Positions 27,301 through 33,676 of a DNA stretch of 33,676 nt are shown here, piece after piece. A program made the position numbers and the translations under genes. The notes under the pieces were generated by a model. It had not been told where the DNA came from, searched no databases, and was given only the letters and a program-made list of their open reading frames with translations. Within the stretch, counting starts at the first letter, position 1. Each line of letters opens with the position of its first letter. The stretch lies in the NCBI GenBank assembly GCA_937870755.1, contig CALMZV010000117.1:1-33676 (forward strand). Reading direction: 5' to 3'. This stretch comes from an uncultured Methylocystaceae bacterium. Lineage in GTDB: Bacteria; Pseudomonadota; Alphaproteobacteria; Rhizobiales; Beijerinckiaceae.

Positions 27301-28812
27301 ATGATTTTTTCCGGCATAAAATTGTGGAATAACAGGCATTTTCCTGCATTCCCAAAATATAATCCGACAACGACTCCGCATGATTTGGACCAGAGCGCCA
27401 AAATCGCCGAAGTAAAGCCCGACATCAACGCTGCGATCCATGCCCTCGGCGTTTATCACGAGGCTTTGCGCACGCGGTGCGAGACCGCCTACTCCACCGT
27501 CAAGTCCTTCCGCACGGCGGCCGAGGAGATCGAGTCCCTTTTCGGGGATTTCGGCGAGATCGCGCGGACGCACAAGCAGCAGAACACGACCCTGCTGGAG
27601 CAGGAGGCGCTGATCGGCCAGCAGGCCGGCGCTCTCGATGCGCAAGCGGCGCAATTGCGCGCGCTTCAGCTCTCCAACGCCGAACTTGGCAGCAAGGTGG
27701 AGAACCTGTCGGCGGCGCGCGCGGCCGCCGAAAGCCAGCTGGCCGTGCAGGAGGCGCATCTGCAAACGATGCAGGCCGAACTGAAGGACCATATGGCGGC
27801 CGCCCGCGCCCATGAGCAGGAGGCAGGCGCCGCCCGCGCCGCCGCCGCCACGCAGGCCGACGAGGTCGCGCGACTGTCGGCGCGCCTGAAGGAGTCCGAC
27901 AAGGCCAACATCGAACTGGCCGAGGAGCGGCGCACGTTGCGTGAACGCATGATGTTCACCAACGAAGAACACATGAAATTGTGCAAGCTGCACGAAGACC
28001 TGACGGCCGACGCGCGGCAGAAGAAGCGCGAGTTGAGCGAGACGCAGACGGAGCTCGACAAGGCGCGCAGGGCCGGCGCCGATCTGGAGACGAAACTCGC
28101 TCAAAGCCTCGCCGACGCGGACGCGCTGCGCCAGGCGCTGCATACCAGCCAGGCCGGCCATCAGGACGACAAATATTCGCTCACCCTGCAACTGGACGCG
28201 CTGAAGTCGCGCATGCGGCTGACCGAGCAACTGCTTCAGAAGGCGCGGGAGGAATCCCGCCGCACGCAGGACGAACAGACGGCGGCGGAGGATCTGCGCC
28301 GCCGCCTGCTGCGCGCGGAAGCGCAGGCGGAAGAAATGCGCGCGACGCTCGACGAGAAGAACAAGCACATCGCAGGCGCCGAGCAGGCGCGCGACGCGGT
28401 GATCGACCGCGCCAACAAGCTGCTGGGCAAGGTCCGCGAGAAACAGCAGTTGAACGAGCTCGCCGCCGAGCGCATCCGCGTTCTCCAGGAATCGCTCGCC
28501 GCGCTGGAAGCCAAGTCGCTGGAGGAGGCGCAGTCGCTGCGGGCGCAGCTCGCCAAACTCGGCGACCAGCTGGAAAAGGAGCGGACCGACCGCGCCTATA
28601 TCGAGGGCGCGCTCCAGATCGCACGGCGCGATCGCACGCAATTGCAGGGCATCGTCACCCAGAACAAGTCGGCGCTCGCCAAACACGCGCCGCTGTCGCT
28701 GGTCGAGGTGGAGACCGCCGCGCAAAAAGAAACCGAGGAGTTGCGCGACAGGCTGCGGGCGAGCGCGCCCAGCGGCGTCGAGCCGCTGCCCACGCAAACG
28801 GCCGCTCAGTAA
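27301..28812 (+). CDS. long coiled-coil protein, possibly crescentin-like filament
   Basis: A 503-residue protein that is almost entirely coiled coil from about 75 to 485. It is rich in Ala, Glu, Gln, Arg and Leu with heptad-like spacing and almost no Pro or Gly until the tail ASAPSGVEPLPTQTAAQ. A distinct N-terminal segment MIFSGIKLWNNRHFPAFPKY (1-20) is aromatic, basic and uncharged by acids; it could be a membrane-binding peptide. No ATPase head, signal peptide or membrane helix is present, so it is not SMC. Its design (basic head, long rod, short tail) resembles intermediate-filament-like proteins such as crescentin, but I cannot show homology. The first 30 codons are AT-rich (ATA, AAA, TTG, TTT), unlike the rest. 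It interrupts the usual tpiA-secG pairing. Confidence 0.75.
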   Translation: MIFSGIKLWNNRHFPAFPKYNPTTTPHDLDQSAKIAEVKPDINAAIHALGVYHEALRTRCETAYSTVKSFRTAAEEIESLFGDFGEIARTHKQQNTTLLEQEALIGQQAGALDAQAAQLRALQLSNAELGSKVENLSAARAAAESQLAVQEAHLQTMQAELKDHMAAARAHEQEAGAARAAAATQADEVARLSARLKESDKANIELAEERRTLRERMMFTNEEHMKLCKLHEDLTADARQKKRELSETQTELDKARRAGADLETKLAQSLADADALRQALHTSQAGHQDDKYSLTLQLDALKSRMRLTEQLLQKAREESRRTQDEQTAAEDLRRRLLRAEAQAEEMRATLDEKNKHIAGAEQARDAVIDRANKLLGKVREKQQLNELAAERIRVLQESLAALEAKSLEEAQSLRAQLAKLGDQLEKERTDRAYIEGALQIARRDRTQLQGIVTQNKSALAKHAPLSLVEVETAAQKETEELRDRLRASAPSGVEPLPTQTAAQ

Positions 28813-28885
28813 CGGGCGGAGAAATCCGGCTGCGCGCCCGCGTCAGGCCGCAAGAGGCGGGATGTGCGCGCATCCCTCTTCCCGG

Positions 28886-28945
28886 CTCTCTCGCCGCTTG
28901 CGGGGGAGAAGGCTGCCTCGGCCTTCGCCTTCCCGCAGGCGGGAG
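28886..28945. repeat. pair of C/G-rich palindromes, REP-like
   Basis: Two short hairpins follow each other in the gap between the coiled-coil gene and convergent tpiA. TCTCTCGCCGC-TT-GCGGGGGAGA (about 28887-28909) is imperfect, while TCCCGC-AG-GCGGGA (28931-28944) is perfect. They resemble the units at 4446-4523 in the CTCTCC...GCAGGCGG core and probably belong to the same dispersed family. Confidence 0.6.
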
Positions 28946-28956
28946 ACGGAATGCCG

Positions 28957-29712
28957 CTACCTGTAGACCGCCGCGATCCCCATGAAGTCGGCGCATTTCA
29001 GGCTCGCGCCGCCGACCAGCGCGCCGTCGACGTTTTTCACGGCCATCAGTTCGGCCGCATTCGACGGCTTGACCGAGCCGCCGTAGAGAATGCGCACGCC
29101 CTCGCCCTTCGCGCCGTAGAGCGCCAGGAGCCGCGCGCGAATGAACGCGTGGACCTCGGCCACGTCGGCTGCGGTGGGCGTCAGGCCGGTGCCGATCGCC
29201 CAGACCGGCTCGTAGGCGACCACGATCCTGGCCGGATCGAAGCCCTTGTCGAGCGAGCCGTCGACCTGTCCGCCCACGACCGCGGTCAGCTGGCCCGCCT
29301 CGCGCTCGCCCTTCGTCTCGCCCACGCAGACGATGGCGGCAAGGCCCGCCGCCAGCGCGGCGCCCGCCTTGGCGCGCACGATGTCGTTCGTCTCCCCGTG
29401 GTCGGCGCGCCGTTCCGAATGGCCGACGATCACGTAGCTCGCCCCGGCGTCCCTCAGCATTTCGGCCGAAACGTCGCCGGTATGGGCGCCCGAAACCCTG
29501 GGGTGGCAATCCTGCGCGCCGATGGCGAGCGGCGAGCCCTTGCAGGCCTCCACCGCCGCCGCCACCAGCGTGAACGGCGGGCAGATGGCCGTTTCCGCCC
29601 GGCCCGCGCCGCCGGCGGCGGCCGCGTCGCGGATGGCGGCCAGTTCGGCCAGCGCGGCCTTCAGGCCATTCATCTTCCAGTTTCCGGCGACGAGCGGGCG
29701 CGGGGCGGTCAT
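28957..29712 (-). CDS. tpiA: triosephosphate isomerase
   Basis: Interconverts dihydroxyacetone phosphate and glyceraldehyde 3-phosphate. The 251-residue protein has AGNWKMNG with K13, VIVGHSERR with H98, and the loop-6 motif [11 protein letters not shown] with the catalytic E168. The phosphate-binding [15 protein letters not shown] and GALVGGASL are also present. Length is normal. In related genomes it is commonly followed by secG and pyrG; here the coiled-coil gene lies between. It faces that gene convergently across a gap with two palindromes. Confidence 0.98.
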   Translation of the reverse strand: MTAPRPLVAGNWKMNGLKAALAELAAIRDAAAAGGAGRAETAICPPFTLVAAAVEACKGSPLAIGAQDCHPRVSGAHTGDVSAEMLRDAGASYVIVGHSERRADHGETNDIVRAKAGAALAAGLAAIVCVGETKGEREAGQLTAVVGGQVDGSLDKGFDPARIVVAYEPVWAIGTGLTPTAADVAEVHAFIRARLLALYGAKGEGVRILYGGSVKPSNAAELMAVKNVDGALVGGASLKCADFMGIAAVYR

Positions 29713-29783
29713 GGCTTTCTCCAGAGAAATTCGCGCCGCCGCGATAGCAGAAAGGGAACGCCCAAGCCAAGGCCGGACGGCTG

Positions 29784-30125
29784 TCAGCCCCTCGACAGCA
29801 GCTTGCGCAGCGTTTCGGCGTGGCTGAACGGCAGATCCCGGGTCGCCGTCAGCAAAGTGAGCGGCCCCTCCTTCGCCTGCCGCCGCAATTGTGCGAGTCC
29901 CTCGTTTGCCGCGAGTTCGGCGCGGTATCGCCTCTCGAATTCCGCGTGGCGCTCCGGCCTGTGGCCGTACCATTTGCGCAAGGCGGCGCTGGGGGCGATG
30001 TCCCTGCGCCATTCGTCGCAGGCGACCGCGGCGCGGGAAAGACCGCGCGGCCACAGGCCATCGACCAGAACGCGCGTTCCGTCCTGGGGCGCGGCAGGGT
30101 CGTAGACGCGCTTGATGGCAACCAT
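29784..30125 (-). CDS. DUF488 family protein (YeaO-like)
   Basis: A 113-residue soluble protein. [20 protein letters not shown] (2-21), [19 protein letters not shown] (21-39) and [19 protein letters not shown] (49-67) are the family's typical blocks. The end shows [18 protein letters not shown]. Function is unknown. I chose the ATG at 30125 (MVAIKRVYD), which gives the family N-terminus; an in-frame ATG at 30149 adds eight residues. It is divergent from ppiD with a palindrome in the gap. Confidence 0.88.
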   Translation of the reverse strand: MVAIKRVYDPAAPQDGTRVLVDGLWPRGLSRAAVACDEWRRDIAPSAALRKWYGHRPERHAEFERRYRAELAANEGLAQLRRQAKEGPLTLLTATRDLPFSHAETLRKLLSRG

Positions 30126-30127
30126 GA

Positions 30128-30139
30128 CCCTATATAGGG
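30128..30139. promoter_or_regulatory. perfect 12-bp palindrome between DUF488 and ppiD
   Basis: CCCTATATAGGG is its own reverse complement and lies 2 bases upstream of the DUF488 ATG and about 60 bases before ppiD. It could be an operator or contain the ppiD -10 (CTATAT), but no -35 at 16-18 bases fits. Function is unproven. Confidence 0.35.
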
Positions 30140-30200
30140 CGCATTGCATCGGCTGGCCCGCGTGGCTATGGTCCGCGCCGCTTTTTCAAAGGAATCCCTC

Positions 30201-32102
30201 ATGCTCGACGGCCTGCGCACGGCGTCCAAAAGCTGGTTCGGCAAAGCGATTTTGACGGTCGTCTTCGGCCTCATCATCGTGTCGTTCGCCATCTGGGGCA
30301 TCGGCGACATGTTCCGCGGCTTCGGCCAGGGTCGGCTCGCCGCGGTCGGCGACACCGAGATTTCAGCCGAATCCTTCCGCTTCGCCTACCAGAACGAATT
30401 GCAGCGGTTGCAGCGCCGGTTCGGCCGCGTCGTCACCAACGACCAGGCGCGCCAGGCGGGTCTCGACCGGCAGGTGCTGGGCAGGCTGGTGACCGAGGCC
30501 GCGCTCGACCAGAAGGCCAGGCGCCTGGGCCTCGCCATGTCGGACGCCGACGTCGCGAAATCAATCATGACCGACCCGACCTTCAAGGGACCGGACGGCG
30601 CGTTCGACAAGGGGCGGTTCGACAGCATCCTGCGCGACAACGGCTACAACGAACGCACCTTCGTGCGCGAGCAGCGCGCGGTCTATCTGCGCCAGGAGCT
30701 GGCAGACGCGCTGATCGCCAAAATCGAGGCGCCGCAACTGGTCGTCGAATCGATCGACCGCTACCGCAACGAAACGCGCAGCGTCGAATATTTCGTGCTG
30801 CCGGCGTCCTCCGTCGCCGCACCGCCCGAACCGGACCCCGCCACGCTCCAGAAATTCTACGACGACCGCAAGGCCGCGTTCGCGGCGCCCGAATATCGCA
30901 AGATCACCGCGCTCACGCTCACGCCCGCCACCGCCGCAAGGCCCGAGGACGTGCCGGAGGCCGACGCGCGGAAACTCTACGAAACGGTGAAGGCGCAGCG
31001 GTTCGGCTCGCCCGAACGGCGCAACGTGCAGCAGATCGTCTATCCCAACGAGGCGGAAGCGCAGGCGGCCGCCGACAAGATCAGGAACGGCGCGACGTTC
31101 GAAACGCTGATCGCCGACCGCAAGCTGAACGACAAGGACGTGGACCTCGGCCTCGTCACGAAGAAGCAGATCGCCGACGCCGCCATCGCGGACACGGCGT
31201 TCGCGCTGAAGGAAGGCGTCGTCAGCGGGCCGACGAAAGGCGCGTTCGGCGTCGCGCTGTTGCGCGTGACGCGGATCGAACCGGAGAGCGTGAAGCCCTT
31301 CGCGGACGTCGCCGGCGAACTGCGCAAGGAGATCGCGCAGGAGCGCGCGCGCAAGAGCGTGCAGGAATTGCACGACAAGGTGGAAGACCAGCGCGCCGGC
31401 GGCAAGCCGCTGTCGGAAGCCGCCAAGGCCGCCGGGCTGACCGCGCGCACGATCGAAGCGGTGGACGCGCAGGGCCGCGACAAGAACGGCGCGGCTGTCG
31501 AGGGCGTCGCCGGCGACGCCGATCTCCTGCGCGCGATCTTCGCCTCCGACGTGGGCGTGGACAACGAAGCGATCGCCACGCGCGACAATGGGTACAAGTG
31601 GTTCGAAATCTCCGCGGTCGAGCCGGCGCGCCAGAAGACGCTGGAGGAAGCGCGCGTTCCCGTTCTCGTCGCCTGGCGCCTGCAGGAGACGCAGCGGCTG
31701 TTGACGCAGAAGACCGCCGACATCGTGAAGCGGCTGCGCGCGGGCGAGAAGTTCGACGAGATCGCCAAAGCCGAGAAGGCCGAGGTGAAACATTCGCCGG
31801 ACGTCAAGCGCATCGGCGCCGAAGGGTTCGACGAAGCGGCGGTGGTGCAGATATTCGACCAGCCGAACGGCGGATTCGGCTCGGTGGCGACGCCTGCCGG
31901 CCGCATGGTCTTCCATGTGCTCGACAGCGCCACGCCTGACTTCAACCCCGACAAGGACGTGAACAAGCAGATCGCCGAACAAATGAAGTCGCAGATCGGC
32001 GAAGACATTCTCGGCGAATACGTGAAACGGCTTGAGAAGGATTACGGCGTGCGACTGAACGAAGCCGTGTTCCGCGCGGCGGTGGGCGGCCAGGAGCAGT
32101 GA
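30201..32102 (+). CDS. ppiD: PpiD-type SurA_N/PpiC periplasmic chaperone and peptidyl-prolyl isomerase
   Basis: PpiD is a membrane-anchored folding helper at the exit of the Sec channel. The 633-residue protein has a basic N-terminus and one helix (about 15-33, ILTVVFGLIIVSFAIWGIG), leaving the rest in the periplasm. A SurA_N-like helical domain covers about 40-180, and a parvulin-type region covers about 225-380 (EYRKITALTLTP, RRNVQQIVYPNEAEAQAA, GPTKGAFGVALLRVTRIEP). A long C-terminal helical domain follows. Parvulin residues appear degenerate, as in other PpiD proteins. AAAGGAAT lies eleven bases before the chosen ATG; upstream ATGs at 30144 and 30168 lack this. Its stop overlaps the trpE start (GTGA). 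Confidence 0.92.
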   Translation: MLDGLRTASKSWFGKAILTVVFGLIIVSFAIWGIGDMFRGFGQGRLAAVGDTEISAESFRFAYQNELQRLQRRFGRVVTNDQARQAGLDRQVLGRLVTEAALDQKARRLGLAMSDADVAKSIMTDPTFKGPDGAFDKGRFDSILRDNGYNERTFVREQRAVYLRQELADALIAKIEAPQLVVESIDRYRNETRSVEYFVLPASSVAAPPEPDPATLQKFYDDRKAAFAAPEYRKITALTLTPATAARPEDVPEADARKLYETVKAQRFGSPERRNVQQIVYPNEAEAQAAADKIRNGATFETLIADRKLNDKDVDLGLVTKKQIADAAIADTAFALKEGVVSGPTKGAFGVALLRVTRIEPESVKPFADVAGELRKEIAQERARKSVQELHDKVEDQRAGGKPLSEAAKAAGLTARTIEAVDAQGRDKNGAAVEGVAGDADLLRAIFASDVGVDNEAIATRDNGYKWFEISAVEPARQKTLEEARVPVLVAWRLQETQRLLTQKTADIVKRLRAGEKFDEIAKAEKAEVKHSPDVKRIGAEGFDEAAVVQIFDQPNGGFGSVATPAGRMVFHVLDSATPDFNPDKDVNKQIAEQMKSQIGEDILGEYVKRLEKDYGVRLNEAVFRAAVGGQEQ

Positions 32103-33616
32103 GCGTCGACGTTTCCTTCGACGCGTTCGCGCGCGTCTACGAAGCCGGCGCGCCGCAACTGGTGGCGACGACGCTGGTCGCCGATCTCGAAACGCCCGTC
32201 TCCGCGTTCCTGAAGATTTCGTGCGGGCGCGAAGGCAACGTGTTCCTGCTCGAATCCGTCGAAGGCGGCGCCACGCGCGGGCGCTATTCGATGATCGGTC
32301 TCGATCCCGACATCGTCTGGCGCGCGCGCGACGGGAAAGCGGAAATCAACCGCAAGGCGCTGACCGACGCGGACGCCTTCGTCCCCTGCCCCGAAAGGCC
32401 GCTCGACGCGCTGCGCGCGCTGATCGCGGAAAGCGCCATTCCCGCGCGCGAGGGGCTGCCGCCGATGGCGGCCGGCGTGTTCGGCTATCTCGGCTACGAC
32501 ATGGTGCGCGAGATGGAGCGGCTGGCGGCGCCGAAACCCGATCCGATCGGCGTCCCGGACGCGATCATGATCCGCCCGACCGCGATGGTGGTGTTCGACG
32601 CCGTGCGCGACGAAATCTCCATCGTCGCCCCGGCGCGCCCGCAGCCGGGCGTGAGCGCGCGTGCGGCCTACGATCGCGCGCTGGAGCGCATCGACGCGCT
32701 GGTCGCGACGCTCGACTCGCCGCTCGAACACGACGCGTCAGCCGACCCGCGCCTGATGGCGCAGGCCCCCCGATCCAACACGCCCGAACCGCGCTTTCTC
32801 GAAATGGTCGCGCGCGCAAAAGAGTACATCAAGGCCGGAGATATCTTCCAGGTCGTTCTCTCGCAGCGCTTCACCGCGCCGTTCGCGCTGCCGGCGTTCG
32901 CGCTCTATCGCGCACTGCGCCGCGTGAACCCCGCGCCGTTCCTGTGCTTTCTCGATTTCGGACCGTTCCAGGTCGTCTGTTCGAGCCCGGAAATCCTCGT
33001 GCGCGTGCGCGACGGCCAGGTCACCATTCGCCCGATCGCCGGCACGCGCTGGCGCGGCGCGACGAAGGCGGAAGACGAGGCGCTCGCCGCCGAACTTCTC
33101 GCCGACGAGAAGGAGCGCGCTGAACATCTCATGCTGCTCGACCTCGGGCGCAACGACGTGGGCCGCGTGGCGGAGATCGGCACGGTCGACGTCACCGAGC
33201 AATTCGCCATCGAGCGCTACAGCCACGTCATGCACATCGTCTCGAACGTGGTCGGCCGGCTCGACCCGCGTCACGATTGCATCGACGCGCTGTCGGCGGG
33301 CTTTCCTGCAGGCACCGTCTCCGGCGCGCCGAAAGTGCGCGCCATGGAGATCATCGACGAACTGGAAGTCGACAAGCGTGGAATTTACGGCGGCTGCATC
33401 GGCTATTTCGGCGCTTCGGGCGAGATGGACACGTGCATCGTGTTGCGCACTTCCATCGTGAAGGACGGGCTCATGCACGCGCAGGCCGGCGCCGGCATCG
33501 TCTACGACTCCGAACCCGAATACGAACACCGCGAATGCATCAACAAGGCGAAGGCGCTGTTCCGCGCGGCCGAGGAAGCGGTGCGGTTCGCCACACGCGC
33601 GAAACGCGGGCAATAG
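32099..33616 (+). CDS. trpE: anthranilate synthase component I
   Basis: Converts chorismate to anthranilate, the first step of tryptophan synthesis. The 505-residue stand-alone subunit has the feedback-site motif VFLLESVEGG near 50 and GYLGYDMVREME. Catalytic blocks include RPIAGTRWRG, LMLLDLGRNDVGRV, HVMHIVSNVVGRLDP, AGFPAGTVSGAPKVRAMEI and IYGGCIGYFG. It is not fused to the glutaminase TrpG, unlike in some Rhizobium relatives. Translation starts at GTG overlapping the ppiD stop (GTGA), with CCAGGAGCA immediately upstream, so it is coupled to ppiD and no attenuator leader is possible directly in front. The 60 bases after the stop hold a GC-only hairpin and no supported gene. Confidence 0.97.
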   Translation: MSVDVSFDAFARVYEAGAPQLVATTLVADLETPVSAFLKISCGREGNVFLLESVEGGATRGRYSMIGLDPDIVWRARDGKAEINRKALTDADAFVPCPERPLDALRALIAESAIPAREGLPPMAAGVFGYLGYDMVREMERLAAPKPDPIGVPDAIMIRPTAMVVFDAVRDEISIVAPARPQPGVSARAAYDRALERIDALVATLDSPLEHDASADPRLMAQAPRSNTPEPRFLEMVARAKEYIKAGDIFQVVLSQRFTAPFALPAFALYRALRRVNPAPFLCFLDFGPFQVVCSSPEILVRVRDGQVTIRPIAGTRWRGATKAEDEALAAELLADEKERAEHLMLLDLGRNDVGRVAEIGTVDVTEQFAIERYSHVMHIVSNVVGRLDPRHDCIDALSAGFPAGTVSGAPKVRAMEIIDELEVDKRGIYGGCIGYFGASGEMDTCIVLRTSIVKDGLMHAQAGAGIVYDSEPEYEHRECINKAKALFRAAEEAVRFATRAKRGQ

Positions 33617-33676
33617 ACGGCGCGCGCGATGGCCGCGCGCGCATCCTCGCATCAGCTCGGCGTCGCATTCGCTCCT

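Noticed and set aside
33617-33676. Possible end of a minus-strand gene (frame ending at 33652) and a GC hairpin after trpE
   Set aside because: Only eight codons are in the window, and the hairpin (around 33621-33642) is alternating CG without a T-run, so neither a gene nor a terminator can be supported.

Overview
The window is a GC-rich, densely coded alphaproteobacterial chromosome segment. Gene content and gene order point to the Hyphomicrobiales (Rhizobiales), perhaps near the Beijerinckiaceae/Methylocystaceae; the order is firm, the family is a guess. About 37 protein genes are supported. No rRNA, tRNA, CRISPR array, transposase, integrase or phage gene was recognised.

Layout. 1-594 is the 3' end of uvrA, followed by two unrelated cupins (599-1509), one of which matches a manganese hydroxynitrile-lyase type residue by residue. 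A 51-residue DUF1127 protein with a clear terminator (1789-2040) and trmFO (2079-3497) come next. On the minus strand, 7831-3505 is yajC-secD-secF, a Mth938-like (NDUFAF3-type) protein and a squalene/phytoene-synthase-like protein that has lost both Asp-rich motifs (NDUFAF6-type). 7958-12423 is accessory: a BLUF blue-light sensor diverging from a TMEM175-type potassium channel, a DUF1330 protein, a hotdog thioesterase and a tandem pair of amino-acid-type periplasmic binding proteins without a transporter. 12600-15208 holds a DUF815 ATPase, a small exported protein, an EamA exporter and a small membrane protein. 15291-15492 is a hairpin repeat array.

From 21870 down to 15539 the minus strand carries tatA-tatB-tatC-serS-surE-pcm-nlpD, a classic alphaproteobacterial order. 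Then come a DUF1190-like protein, a Pro/Tyr-rich repeat protein, and a pyruvate-kinase-like gene that is split in two by an apparent one-base frameshift (23250-24736). pyrG and secG follow on the minus strand, a 503-residue coiled-coil protein sits on the plus strand between secG and tpiA, and the window ends with a DUF488 protein and the translationally coupled pair ppiD-trpE.

Theme. The core genes concern protein export and envelope or membrane-complex biogenesis: SecD, SecF, YajC and SecG (Sec), TatABC (Tat), PpiD (periplasmic folding), NlpD-type amidase activator (division), and two homologues of mitochondrial complex I assembly factors. The accessory block lies between yajC and nlpD/DUF815, which I remember as neighbours in related genomes. 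The best candidates for something unusual are the pseudo-enzyme pair beside secDF, the divergent BLUF/TMEM175 pair, the split pyruvate-kinase-like gene, the 41-bp hairpin array, and the coiled-coil gene inserted between tpiA and secG.
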